Source: Thiodiazotropha sp040793985 (lineage in GTDB: Bacteria > Pseudomonadota > Gammaproteobacteria > Chromatiales > Chromatiaceae). Taken from it: a DNA stretch of 64,000 nt. Positions 7,607-16,573 of this stretch are shown here, piece by piece. Positions within the stretch are counted from its first letter, which is position 1, and each line of letters opens with the position of its first letter. The stretch spans positions 62,001-126,000 of the forward strand of contig JBFNJI010000013.1 in assembly GCA_040793985.1 (NCBI GenBank), written 5' to 3'. Made by a program: the position numbers and the translations under genes. The notes under the pieces were generated by a model. That model did not search any database and had not been told where the DNA came from. It was given only the letters and a program-made list of their open reading frames with translations.

Positions 7607-8413
7607 TCAATCCGGAGCAATCTCCCGGTAAATCGAAGGCGAGACCTCGTTTGTGATTGCGAGGATGCTTTGTTGCATGGGATCGGTGAGTTCCCGGATA
7701 TCATTGATATTGATAATCTCTTCGAAAGATGGAATACCTGAAATCTCCGTATTCTGAATGATGATTTCGTCCCCTGGCAGGAGTGTCTCCAAGGGGCAAG
7801 AAATCATAACCACCGGCAGCTCGCCGAGGCCATCGTAGTGGATTTTCTGCATATCGAAACGGAGCCCCTGGAGTATGCTTGTGAGGCCCGGGCGTTGCTC
7901 CAGCACCAGGCTGAGTGTCAGGCATTGCAGCAAGGCATGAGAGAGTTCGTCCTGCAACTGGTTGCGGTTACCCTCGAGCATTTCAAGTAACTTCTTGGGG
8001 TGTTGATCCGGATAGCTGAGATACCACTTCAAAGGCGATGTGACAGTGAGCGATGTGGACCTGCCCTCCTGCTCGGCGGTATAGGGATACTCTACAGCAG
8101 TCAGCGAGGGGGTGGCAGCGAAGACATCCAGAGGGGAGGCGAGTTCAGTTTCCAGAAGAAACGGTTTTTGTCCGGCAATGGTCTGGTATCGGCTTTTCAA
8201 ATCGCGAAATGCCATTTCAGCGCCTTTTACAGGAGCCTTGGAGCCACCCCTGACATACTCGCCCAGGATCGGCGCGGGTGAGAAGAGAGGCGCGAGGGTG
8301 GCTAAATAGCCACTTAAGTCGGACTCGATCTTTTCCGATATAGACCTTGTCAGTTTACGTAATTCAAGGATTCTTGGGATATCGAAGGTTTCGTTCATCT
8401 GCTTGTCCGCCAT
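7607..8413 (-). CDS. Conserved-looking protein of unknown function
   Basis: A 268-residue soluble protein that I do not recognise. It starts with a helical segment (IPRILELRKLTRSISEKIES), has a basic stretch near GGSKAPVKGAEMAFRDLKSRY, a central Pro/Leu-rich part with KWYLSYPDQHPKKLLEML, and ends in a predicted beta-rich region (VVMISCPLETLLPGDEIIIQ). There is no signal peptide or membrane helix. It is divergent from the kinase gene across a 209-base gap. Good codon structure and a full-length frame without competing frames support a real gene. A start at an internal ATG (8398) is also possible. Confidence 0.6.
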   Translation of the reverse strand: MADKQMNETFDIPRILELRKLTRSISEKIESDLSGYLATLAPLFSPAPILGEYVRGGSKAPVKGAEMAFRDLKSRYQTIAGQKPFLLETELASPLDVFAATPSLTAVEYPYTAEQEGRSTSLTVTSPLKWYLSYPDQHPKKLLEMLEGNRNQLQDELSHALLQCLTLSLVLEQRPGLTSILQGLRFDMQKIHYDGLGELPVVMISCPLETLLPGDEIIIQNTEISGIPSFEEIININDIRELTDPMQQSILAITNEVSPSIYREIAPD

Positions 8414-8622
8414 TCTTGTTGGTCCAGTCCATCTGTTTTCGGGTATTGCGCCGTCATTCCATGAACGCTAATCAATCGCGTTGAGATCGTCAATATGGTT
8501 TTCTTTAATTTACCACCATTTGCTACACTCTATCAGGGAGTAGCATAGACGAGACATGGAAAAATGCATGCTTCGAGACTGGTCGCATGTCCCAGACGGT
8601 GCAGTAATGAAGGAGAGGGGAT

Positions 8623-10401
8623 TTGGACAACCAACAGCCTATGCCAGATACGATAGGTCGATTTAATCTCATCGAGGAGATTGGCGAAGGGGCTATGTCG
8701 ATTGTCTACAAGGCATTCGATCCTGAAATCAATCGTACCCTGGCGATCAAACTTCTGCGTGGAGAGGTTGCTACAGATCCCGAGTACCGCTATCGCTTCC
8801 TGCAAGAGGCAAAGGCCGCGGGAAATCTCACCCATCCCAATATTGTCACCATTTTCGATGTCGGGGAGGTGGAACAGGGACCCTATATTGCCATGGAGTT
8901 TCTCGAAGGCAGTACACTCGAGGAGATGATGGAGTCGAATACGCCCATCTCTGTCAGAGAGGCGGTAGTGTACGGCATTCAACTGGCGGAAGCCCTGGAC
9001 TACTCCCATAACCGGGGCATCGTCCATCGGGATGTGAAACCGGGGAATATAATCTCTCCGGATGACGGCCATACTATCCGCATTACCGACTTCGGCATCG
9101 CCCATGTGGACTCGCCGAACAAGGAACACCGCACCAGAATGGGGGCGGTCCTGGGGACTCCGCAATATATGTCTCCCGAACAGGTCGAGGGTTTTCCTGT
9201 CGATGGGCGTTCAGATCTCTTTTCCCTTGGCGTGATTCTCTACCAGCTGATAACCGGGGAGAAACCGTTTGTCTCCGAGACGCTTACCTCCCTGTTGATG
9301 AAGATTGTTCAGGAGGATCCTGCGCCGATCAAAGACAACAAGGGTGAGATACCGCAAAGCCTGATAAAGATCGTCGAAAAACTGCTCAACAAGAAGCCGG
9401 AACAGCGCATCCAGACAGGCAAGGAGGCGGCAACTGAACTGCGTAGCGTGGTACATGAAATCGATGAGAAACAGCAGCATCTCAGTGAATCCAAAATCCT
9501 GCCGCTGCGCATCAAGTGGACCGCCGTAATGGCCGCGGTAGTATCGATCGCAATGATTCTCGGTTCCTACCTGGTCTATCGAAAACAGGTGGACGCTATG
9601 ATCGAGCTTGCTCTCGATTCCGGGGGCTCCCTCGCGGAATTCATTGCGGTGGAGAACGTCGAGGCTGTATTGATCCAGGACTGGGTGGCGTTGGAGGCGT
9701 TTGTCCATGAGATCAAGCAGCGGCAACAGATCAGCTATCTGGACATAATCGATCATAAACAGATCCTGCGTGCCAGTACCTCCATCGAAGAGGTGGGTAA
9801 AAAACAGGAGACCTCCGCTGGACTGAAACTGTTGCGCGAAGACGAAGGTATGGTCATTTCGGAGAAAGAGCTGAATGATGAGATGGTGTTTGATTTTCAG
9901 GCGCCACTGGTTTTCCAGGAAAAGCAGGTCGGCGTGGTTCAGCTCGGACTCTCCCAGACGCCACTTATCGCCGCAGCCGATCTTACCTTCTATACCATGC
10001 TGGGATTGCTTGTCGCGGTGGTGTTGACGGTTGTTATCGTTGCCTATCTGCTCGCAACCGGCATCACTGTGCCGATAAGGATACTCAGGCGGGCAATCGC
10101 CCATGTTCACCATGGCAATCTCGGGTATCGAATCCACAAAGAGCGCAATGATGAACTGGGATTGCTGTTTTCAGAATACAACAGAATGGCGGATACGCTG
10201 TTAAAGCAGCGGGAAGAGTACCAGCATCAGCTACAGCAACAGACCGTCCCGCAAATTGTCGATGAAGACGATGACACCATTAACATGCTTAATGATCAGG
10301 TAAAAGCAGAAACATTGATAAAAGAAGACCAGGAGTTTGTCTCGACAGATCCAGAGTTAGACGATGCAACCCGAATCATGCCTCCTAAACAGAATAAATA
10401 G
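8623..10401 (+). CDS. Receptor-type Ser/Thr protein kinase with HAMP domain
   Basis: A 592-residue kinase. The PknB-type domain (about residues 14-280) is complete: glycine loop IGEGAMS (20-26), Lys43, HRD at 135-137, DFG at 156-158 and the GTPQYMSPEQ segment. A first membrane helix near 300-322 and a second near 453-475 enclose a periplasmic sensor of about 130 residues, followed by a HAMP domain (ITVPIRILRRAIAHVHHGNL). The order is unusual because HAMP comes after the kinase. The tail ends in DDATRIMPP, a possible phospho-threonine docking site. The start is a TTG preceded by aggagag at good spacing. A PpkA-like role with the FHA and PP2C proteins of the T6SS locus is likely but inferred. 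Confidence 0.88.
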   Translation: MDNQQPMPDTIGRFNLIEEIGEGAMSIVYKAFDPEINRTLAIKLLRGEVATDPEYRYRFLQEAKAAGNLTHPNIVTIFDVGEVEQGPYIAMEFLEGSTLEEMMESNTPISVREAVVYGIQLAEALDYSHNRGIVHRDVKPGNIISPDDGHTIRITDFGIAHVDSPNKEHRTRMGAVLGTPQYMSPEQVEGFPVDGRSDLFSLGVILYQLITGEKPFVSETLTSLLMKIVQEDPAPIKDNKGEIPQSLIKIVEKLLNKKPEQRIQTGKEAATELRSVVHEIDEKQQHLSESKILPLRIKWTAVMAAVVSIAMILGSYLVYRKQVDAMIELALDSGGSLAEFIAVENVEAVLIQDWVALEAFVHEIKQRQQISYLDIIDHKQILRASTSIEEVGKKQETSAGLKLLREDEGMVISEKELNDEMVFDFQAPLVFQEKQVGVVQLGLSQTPLIAAADLTFYTMLGLLVAVVLTVVIVAYLLATGITVPIRILRRAIAHVHHGNLGYRIHKERNDELGLLFSEYNRMADTLLKQREEYQHQLQQQTVPQIVDEDDDTINMLNDQVKAETLIKEDQEFVSTDPELDDATRIMPPKQNK

Positions 10402-10485
10402 TTCTCTTATAGCGACTTAAATACAGGGGAAATGGAAGCAGTAAAAACAGGAGGTTTTGAACCACAAAGGCCGAGGTGCTTATCC

Positions 10486-11472
10486 ATGCGACCAACACTG
10501 CTGGTGTTTACACTGCTGATCATATGCGTATTGCCATTAGCAGGTTGCTCCTCGACACAGTATCGTTCCTCCTCGAATAACATTATTGCTAAAGACAGGG
10601 ACTTTATCGTCCTAAGGGTCGGTAGTGACGACTCACGTACACTGGCGCGGCGCTATCTCCGGGATGAGAGTCTGTACTGGGTAATAGAGGATGCCAATCA
10701 TCCTGCTCCCATAGCTTCAGGCCAGGAGATCATCATACCGTTGAAGATGGTGAATCCGACTGGTATCGAGTACGAAGGCTATCAGACTGTGCCAATTCTC
10801 TGTTATCACCGATTCGGAAAACGTAGCGATCGTATGGAAGTGACACCATCGATGTTCAGAGAGCAGATGGAGTACCTGAGGGAAAATGACTTCCGGGTGA
10901 TACCCTTAAAAGACCTTGTTGGATTTCTGAAGGGAGAACAACAGCTGCCAAAACGCGCTGTGGTATTAACCATCGATGATGGCCATCGCTCTATCTACAG
11001 TGAGGCCTTTCCCATACTCAAGGAGTATGGTTTTCCCGCTACCGTATTTGTCTACAGCGACTATGTGAACAACGGCGGTTTGAAGCCGAAGGAACTCACC
11101 GTCATGAAAAAGAGCGGCTTGATCAGCATCCAGCCCCACTCCAAGACCCATAGCAATCTGACTGTCAGGCAGGCGGGAGAGAGTGTTAGTCAATATCAAA
11201 AACGGGTCCGCCAAGAGATATCGCTGCCGAATGAAAAATTAATTGAGTATCTGGGTGATAGACCGCGTTATTACGCCTACCCATTCGGCGATAGTAACGA
11301 TCTGGTGATCGAACAGCTGCAAGCCAATGGCATGCAATTGGGTTTAACCGTTCAACGGAAATCCAATGCGGCCTTCACCTTCCCCTATCTGCTGCATCGC
11401 ACAATGATCTTCGGCGACAGGGATATGCGGGCCTTCAAGAAAAGCCTGGTTACCTTCAAGGCACTGCGTTAA
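10486..11472 (+). CDS. Lipoprotein: LysM-like domain plus polysaccharide deacetylase
   Basis: A 328-residue protein if started at 10486, where GAGGTG lies seven bases upstream and the signal MRPTLLVFTLL...LPLAGC gives a lipobox with Cys22; an upstream ATG at 10432 would hide this signal. A LysM-like segment (RVGSDDSRTLARRYLRDESL...GQEIIIP) is followed by a NodB-type deacetylase domain. It has the TIDDG metal/catalytic motif, the SKTHSN metal-binding motif and a PFGDSND segment. Such enzymes remove acetyl groups from peptidoglycan or other sugars at the cell surface. It begins 84 bases after the kinase gene and is followed two bases later by the TPR lipoprotein, so the three look like one operon. 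Confidence 0.82.
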   Translation: MRPTLLVFTLLIICVLPLAGCSSTQYRSSSNNIIAKDRDFIVLRVGSDDSRTLARRYLRDESLYWVIEDANHPAPIASGQEIIIPLKMVNPTGIEYEGYQTVPILCYHRFGKRSDRMEVTPSMFREQMEYLRENDFRVIPLKDLVGFLKGEQQLPKRAVVLTIDDGHRSIYSEAFPILKEYGFPATVFVYSDYVNNGGLKPKELTVMKKSGLISIQPHSKTHSNLTVRQAGESVSQYQKRVRQEISLPNEKLIEYLGDRPRYYAYPFGDSNDLVIEQLQANGMQLGLTVQRKSNAAFTFPYLLHRTMIFGDRDMRAFKKSLVTFKALR

Positions 11473-11474
11473 AA

Positions 11475-12398
11475 ATGCATCCAACGGCGTTACTATCCTG
11501 CCTGCTACTCATAGCGATCCTTCTGCTTGGCAGCGGCTGTTCAACCAACCGCACGACCAAGGGTGCGGTGTCGGTGGGCGAGTATGGAAAACCTGCAACC
11601 TGGCTGCGTGCCGCTGAAGAGCGAGAGCGTAAAGGTGATCTGCAAGCTGCCTTGTTCAATCTTAAGCTGGCGCGCACTGTAACGCGACAAGATCGCGATA
11701 TAGACAGAGAGATCAAACGTGTCGAAGCAAAGATTGACAGCCAAAGCGGAAAGTTGATGAAGCGGGGCAAGCAGGCTGTCAGTCAGGGTCAGTTTGCCAA
11801 GGCCAGACGTCACTATCTAAGGGTTCTCAGTCTCAACCCGAAGCACAAACCGGCCCTCGAGGCCATGCGTGAACTCAATGAGCGGACATCCAAGGCGTCA
11901 ATGAAAAAGAAGGTTGCGCGTTCAATCAGCAACTACAACAACAGAGCAAAAAAGAAAAAACTGGCCAAGGGATTTCACGAAGAGGCCTATATCTACTCTC
12001 GTCAGGAGCTATTGCAAGCGGATGACAAATCGTTGGATCCAAGGGCGTATATTGAAGAGATCGAGGCGCATTTGAAGAAGTATCCCAAGGACAAGGAGGT
12101 ACGTGGCTTACTCTCGAAAACCCTTCAAAAACAGATAGACAATGCTTTTGAGTCGGGAAACTACAGCGACGCCTTGAGATATCTCGAAAAGGCCGAACAG
12201 GCTTTCATCAGTGATGCGAAAAGGCTTGAGAAAATTCAAAAACAGCGTAAGGCATACGGCAAGCTGTTGTACATAAAAGGAGTGAGGAGCTCCCGCGATG
12301 AACCGGAGCATGCGATCAGGTTTTGGGAGTATGCACTCAAGTTCGATCCAGATGACAGGAAAAGCCGCTTGAGGTTACGTAATATCCAAGCTATGTAG
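11475..12398 (+). CDS. TPR-repeat lipoprotein
   Basis: A 307-residue lipoprotein with signal MHPTALLSCLLLIAILLLGSGC (Cys22 lipobox). The mature part is basic and helical, with TPR-like repeats (AALFNLKLARTVTR, FAKARRHYLRVLSLNPKHKPA, AIRFWEYALKFDPDDRKS) at both ends and a Lys-rich centre. It resembles the TPR part of the LysM-TPR lipoprotein at the end of the T6SS operon, which suggests related scaffolding roles. Starts two bases after the deacetylase stop. No enzyme motif is present. Confidence 0.75.
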   Translation: MHPTALLSCLLLIAILLLGSGCSTNRTTKGAVSVGEYGKPATWLRAAEERERKGDLQAALFNLKLARTVTRQDRDIDREIKRVEAKIDSQSGKLMKRGKQAVSQGQFAKARRHYLRVLSLNPKHKPALEAMRELNERTSKASMKKKVARSISNYNNRAKKKKLAKGFHEEAYIYSRQELLQADDKSLDPRAYIEEIEAHLKKYPKDKEVRGLLSKTLQKQIDNAFESGNYSDALRYLEKAEQAFISDAKRLEKIQKQRKAYGKLLYIKGVRSSRDEPEHAIRFWEYALKFDPDDRKSRLRLRNIQAM

Positions 12399-12409
12399 AA
12401 TGAGGCTGC

Positions 12410-12637
12410 TTAGCCGGGTATGTCTCGCGATGTCCAGTCGATTTTAAGCAGTTTCATTGCTCCCAACGGCAGCAGCATGAGGGTAGCAAACAGAACCAAC
12501 TCATACCAATGCAGAGTGACCAAATTGGCGGTGCCTGTGTATTGGTGCCACAAATAGAGGGTGTAGGCAATCAACGGCGAATAGAGTGCACCGATTGTGA
12601 AGCTTGTTAGCAAGAGACTGAATTTCTGTATTGTCAT
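12410..12637 (-). CDS. Small two-helix membrane protein
   Basis: A 75-residue protein counted from the ATG of MTIQKFSLLL; a TTG start at 12718 would add 27 polar residues. It has two hydrophobic helices (SLLLTSFTIGALYSPLIAYT and ELVLFATLMLLPLGAMKLL) joined by a short loop. I know no family for it. It is convergent with the TPR lipoprotein gene with only 11 bases between stops. Confidence 0.5.
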   Translation of the reverse strand: MTIQKFSLLLTSFTIGALYSPLIAYTLYLWHQYTGTANLVTLHWYELVLFATLMLLPLGAMKLLKIDWTSRDIPG

Positions 12638-12853
12638 GTTATTGGCTGGAAGAACTGTGTTACCGCTATTCTTATTTGTACTTACAACTGCAATTAGAGT
12701 GGATCCTGTCTGTAACAACCTTGACTACCTCTGAGTTAAGTCCAATAACCGTCGAATTCTATAGTGGCACGAGGGATATGATCTTGAGTTGAAAGTCTTT
12801 ATTTACATGCAATAGGGGAATAATATTACTCAATTGGGAATTAGAGGAGTTAA

Positions 12854-13627
12854 ATGGGAATGAAACAGTGGGTTCGTTATGAGTATCAGGGAGAAGAGGG
12901 CTTCGGCACCATAAGCGAGAATCAGATAACCGCCTACCTTGGCGACATGTATAACGGAGCGGAAGCTACAGAAGAGAGACTGCCCTTGGAAGTAGTCAAG
13001 CTGTTAACGCCCTGTGAACCTACAACAATGATTGCGTTGTGGAACAACTTTCATTCCAGAGCGGCGAAGGAAGGCTGGAACAGACCCAATCACCCTCTCT
13101 ATTTTATGAAGGCAAGTACCTCGTTTCTCCCGCCAGGCGGGACAATCAAGCGTCCTCAGACCTATGATGGCCCAGTGGTCTATGAAGGCGAACTCGGCAT
13201 CGTCATTGGCAAGCAGTGCGTCAATGTCAGCGAGAATGAGGTCGAGGACTATGTATTCGGCTATACCTGTGTGAATGATGTCACTGCACGTGGCCTGTTG
13301 CGGGAGGATCCGTTGTTTGTTCACTGGACGAGGGCTAAGAGCTTCGATACCTTCTGCGCCGTCGGACCTGTTATTTCAACAGGCCTGGATGCGGAAACCT
13401 TGACGGTCAGAACCCTGGTTGATGGGGTTGAGCTACAAAACTATCCAGTGACCGATATGTTTTTCAAACCCCGGCAGATTGTCAGTCGACTCTCCCATGA
13501 CATGCCACTCGGGCCTGGCGATATCATCGCTTGCGGGACCTCCATTGGAGCCGGGCCGATGGAACAGGGTTGTACCGTGGAGGTGACGATTGAGGGTATC
13601 GGGAGCTTGGTGAATAGATTTGAATAG
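12854..13627 (+). CDS. Fumarylacetoacetate hydrolase family protein
   Basis: A 257-residue soluble enzyme of the FAH superfamily. The fold core is seen in the segments YFMKASTSFLPPGG, VVYEGELGIVIGK (acidic metal ligand Glu-x-Glu) and VFGYTCVNDVTARG (Asp ligand), then GDIIACGTSIGAGP near the end. Members hydrolyse, decarboxylate or isomerise 2-oxo acids such as homoprotocatechuate intermediates or acylpyruvates with Mg or Mn. The neighbours do not form an aromatic-degradation cluster, so the substrate is unknown. A clear ribosome-binding site (agaggag) precedes the start. Confidence 0.88.
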   Translation: MGMKQWVRYEYQGEEGFGTISENQITAYLGDMYNGAEATEERLPLEVVKLLTPCEPTTMIALWNNFHSRAAKEGWNRPNHPLYFMKASTSFLPPGGTIKRPQTYDGPVVYEGELGIVIGKQCVNVSENEVEDYVFGYTCVNDVTARGLLREDPLFVHWTRAKSFDTFCAVGPVISTGLDAETLTVRTLVDGVELQNYPVTDMFFKPRQIVSRLSHDMPLGPGDIIACGTSIGAGPMEQGCTVEVTIEGIGSLVNRFE

Positions 13628-13674
13628 ATCCGAATCCAATCGACACTCAAGCCACTGGCTAAGTGTATATGCAG

Positions 13675-14418
13675 TTACTTCAACAACAGTGCCAGGCCAC
13701 TGAAAACCAACAGTAAACTGATGGCGCGCTGAAAAGTTTGCTGTGACATATTGGTATGAATGCGTCCGCCAATGAACATGCCGATCACCATCACCGGAAT
13801 AGCAAAGGCCATCATCAGCACCAACTCCATGGTGAAGAAACCGCTGAATACATAGCCGGCGAGGCGGCCGGCGCCATCGAGCAGAAAGATGGTTGCGAAG
13901 GTGGCCCTGAACTGGGTTTTCTCTATTTTGCGGAATTTCAGGTATAAGACATAGAAGGGTCCGCCAGTGCCATACAGCGTGCCAATCAAACCGCCCAGAC
14001 TACCTGCGGGAACCGACCACAGTGATGAAATGAGATCCTTGCCTGAAAAGGAGAAGAGTGAATAGAGGGCAAACAACAAAATAAAGATGCCCAAGCCTAT
14101 CTTTAGCGACTCCATGTCCACAGATGTGAAGATAAAGAGCGCGGCGAGAACGCCGATGATTGCAAAGGGCAATAGGGAGACGATCTCCTTCCACTGGATC
14201 GCCTCCCGGTGCTTGATGCCATGGCTGGCGGAGGCCATATAATCGAGAAAGACAATCAGGGGAACAGCGACAGAGAGAGGCATCATTAAAGCAAGCAGGG
14301 GGATTGCAATGAGGCCAGAGCCGAATCCTGCAATCCCACGCACCAGGTAAGCCAGGCTGATAATGACTGTGGCAAAGACAAGATGGGTAAGGGTGAGCGA
14401 CTCAATCACAGCATCCAC
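13675..14418 (-). CDS. TauE/SafE-family sulfite/anion exporter
   Basis: A 247-residue inner-membrane protein with about seven to eight hydrophobic helices. It has the family repeats IAGFGSGLIAIPLLALMMP near the N-terminus and SLGGLIGTLYGTGGPFYVLY in the second half; these two Gly-rich re-entrant segments mark the TauE/SafE family. Members export or import sulfite, sulfoacetate or other organic anions. No linked sulfonate genes are visible. It is convergent with the FAH gene. Confidence 0.85.
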   Translation of the reverse strand: MDAVIESLTLTHLVFATVIISLAYLVRGIAGFGSGLIAIPLLALMMPLSVAVPLIVFLDYMASASHGIKHREAIQWKEIVSLLPFAIIGVLAALFIFTSVDMESLKIGLGIFILLFALYSLFSFSGKDLISSLWSVPAGSLGGLIGTLYGTGGPFYVLYLKFRKIEKTQFRATFATIFLLDGAGRLAGYVFSGFFTMELVLMMAFAIPVMVIGMFIGGRIHTNMSQQTFQRAISLLLVFSGLALLLK

Positions 14419-15001
14419 TTATTATTGTACATTGTTCAGCTTTTTCCATGCGGCGTACTCTTCCATGTTTAATTCACTGGATCATTGACCGAAAACAATA
14501 TTTCTTGATCTTTTTTGAGACGCTGTCTGCGATATTTTAAAATACGCATCAACAAGCGATACAGAATTTGTCGACTGTTTGAATATGCTGTGATTGGCTG
14601 ACAGCAAATGGATTGTGGGGCTGTTACAGAAAGGTATCCATTGCAGTATTGTTATTTCTGGCAATACTAAATCTCCCGATCGTTCCATTGAAATAAGCAG
14701 CAACCAACATACACCGCTCTATAGGAAGCGGTGAACTGCATTACCTAGGCATAATTGATAGGCTGTAGATAGGATCAATCCTACGCTTGACAACCCCGAT
14801 GCCGATGATGATCCATCACCATTGTGGTAAAAAACCCACAAACACACGCCAACTGATCCCTATGGCCATTACTTTTTATTTTATTGCGTTATCTTAACGT
14901 TCAAGCATAGACCAGGCAACCACATCATCAACTAGGATTTATTCTATGCAGGGCATGTTTACGGCTGGTGTGGCGTGCAATGAAATAGGTTTGTGTCTTG
15001 T
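14419..15001. other. Long intergenic region with small inverted repeats
   Basis: No convincing gene is seen in these 583 bases, which are A+T rich. Two short inverted repeats are present: CACCGCT...AGCGGTG (14712-14732, eight-base loop) and TTGTGG...CCACAA around 14823-14842. Open frames here are short and have no ribosome-binding sites. It holds the promoter region of the TauE/SafE gene and the downstream part of the PA2778-type gene. Confidence 0.5.
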
Positions 15002-15997
15002 TTATTGACAATGGCGTGGCCGATTTGGCGCGGTCGCTTCGCTATCCTCGATTTCACGCGCTGTTTCCAGCAGATGCTGTCGTAACACGCCAGGTTCATT
15101 CCGCAGTGCCCGGTTAAGCATTGCCAGGGCCTCTTCGCGACACCCCCGGTCGTTCAACACTTCAGCAAGATTGTTCAGTGTCGCGGGATCATCGGGCTTG
15201 TTTGCCAGAACCTTCCGGTAGCCGTCCTCGGCCGCCTTCAGTTGACCTTTGGCATGGTGCGCGGCAGCCAAGCCAAAGTGTGCTATCGAACTGTCGGGCC
15301 ATCGCCTCAAGGCTGCCCCGTAGGCTGCAATCAGGCTGTCCGCAGGTGCCAAGCGTTCCATTGCGGCGACAGCCTTCAGGTAGGGCAGCAATTCGGGCGC
15401 AGCAGGCAGTTCTCCTGGTTTCAGCAATATCATTCCCCAGTGACTGCCCGCTTTCCAGGTGTCGAGAAAACGATGACTTGAGAGGAGCTTCCGCCGGGTG
15501 ACGCCAGAGCGCAGGATAATTTCATCCTTCTGTGCCGAATAACCGATGACCACTGCATAGTGCCAAACAGGTACCAAGGACAGGCCGAGGTTCTGCAGCA
15601 CAACGACCGGGCGTTCAGCCTGCAGTTCTTTGAGCAGTGAGTTCAGGTCGGGTTTGATCACGTAGGGAATCCGGTTGTAACGGCGACTGGCCGCCACCAT
15701 TTCGAGTTGCAGGCTACCCCTTTTTTTGGGCAGATAAACCTGAGGCAGCAAGGATTCGGCAGTTACCGCAATCCCCGAATCCTCAAGGAGAGTGGCGAGC
15801 GCGGCCGGTCCGCACTGGTAGTCCTTTTGCGAATGAAAGGGCGTGGTCTCCAACTCCAGGGTGACATAGGGCGAGTCGCTTGGGAGCAGAGGCAAGAGTA
15901 GTGGGGGGTGACTTGTACAACCACTGGCAAGCAGGAGCAGTACAACAGCGAGGCATGCAACGGATGCCTCGTTCGATTCGCCCGGGATGATCTTCAC
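15002..15997 (-). CDS. PA2778-family C39-like cysteine peptidase lipoprotein with TPR repeats
   Basis: A 331-residue lipoprotein (signal ending LLLASGC, Cys27). The first domain is a papain-fold C39-like peptidase with Cys62 in DYQCGPAALATLL and His146 in VPVWHYAVVIGY. The second half has TPR repeats (AHFGLAAAHHAKGQLKAAED, ATLNNLAEVLNDRGCREEAL). The next gene upstream in the operon is a PA2779-type protein, the same pair as in Pseudomonas aeruginosa, which identifies the family. The target is unknown; the pair is thought to act at the cell envelope. Confidence 0.85.
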   Translation of the reverse strand: MKIIPGESNEASVACLAVVLLLLASGCTSHPPLLLPLLPSDSPYVTLELETTPFHSQKDYQCGPAALATLLEDSGIAVTAESLLPQVYLPKKRGSLQLEMVAASRRYNRIPYVIKPDLNSLLKELQAERPVVVLQNLGLSLVPVWHYAVVIGYSAQKDEIILRSGVTRRKLLSSHRFLDTWKAGSHWGMILLKPGELPAAPELLPYLKAVAAMERLAPADSLIAAYGAALRRWPDSSIAHFGLAAAHHAKGQLKAAEDGYRKVLANKPDDPATLNNLAEVLNDRGCREEALAMLNRALRNEPGVLRQHLLETAREIEDSEATAPNRPRHCQ

Positions 15998-16044
15998 GGT
16001 GGCTCAATCTGGGCGGGTCGCTCCTTAACCCGAATGCAACAAGA

Positions 16045-16428
16045 CTATAGCTTGGTGAATACGTTGGTTACGCCGAGCATTTCCAAGACGATAAGCACGA
16101 CAAGCACGGCACCGAGTACACCGAGAACATCGCCGCCGGCAGGCAATTCATCTATTTGCTGATTGAGCACAAACAGTTCATGGTCTGTAAGCGCATCCAG
16201 GCGCAGTTCAGCCTCAGCAGGATTGACTCCCAGCTCAAGCAAGGAGCTACGAACGTCATCACGGGCCATGGTCGAGCGAACCCGATCAATATTCTTCTCC
16301 CTGTCATCCATCTGAATGACAGTCAGAGTGTCTATTGGCGCTGCCAGGGCAATTGGGGGAAAGCCGATGAGTGCTGTCTGCAGAGTGAGAGTGTATATCA
16401 GTAATTGCTTGAGTAGTGTTTTATGCAT
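16045..16428 (-). CDS. PA2779-family exported protein
   Basis: A 127-residue protein starting at the ATG of MHKTLLKQLLIYTLTLQT (an in-frame start 12 bases earlier is possible). A signal peptide ends near IALAAPID. The middle is polar and helical (DDREKNIDRVRSTMARDDVR), and the C-terminus has a membrane helix (GVLGAVLVVLIVLEMLGVTN). This architecture and the adjacent PA2778-type peptidase match the PA2779 family. It lies 47 bases before the peptidase gene and is probably co-transcribed with it. Confidence 0.82.
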   Translation of the reverse strand: MHKTLLKQLLIYTLTLQTALIGFPPIALAAPIDTLTVIQMDDREKNIDRVRSTMARDDVRSSLLELGVNPAEAELRLDALTDHELFVLNQQIDELPAGGDVLGVLGAVLVVLIVLEMLGVTNVFTKL

Positions 16429-16573
16429 TTGACCCACCATTGTGAAATCATATTCGAAGCACTCTGTTCCATAAATTCCATGCGGAGGAGAGGCAACAAT
16501 AGCTTACAGGTCCATTGGTAATTACATTTACAGTCATGTTGTCTCTACAGGGTGCTGTGTGAGAATGTCGTGA

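Noticed and set aside
14482..14703. A 73-codon minus-strand frame in the long intergenic region
   Set aside because: No ribosome-binding site, A+T-rich composition and no domain; most likely a chance frame.
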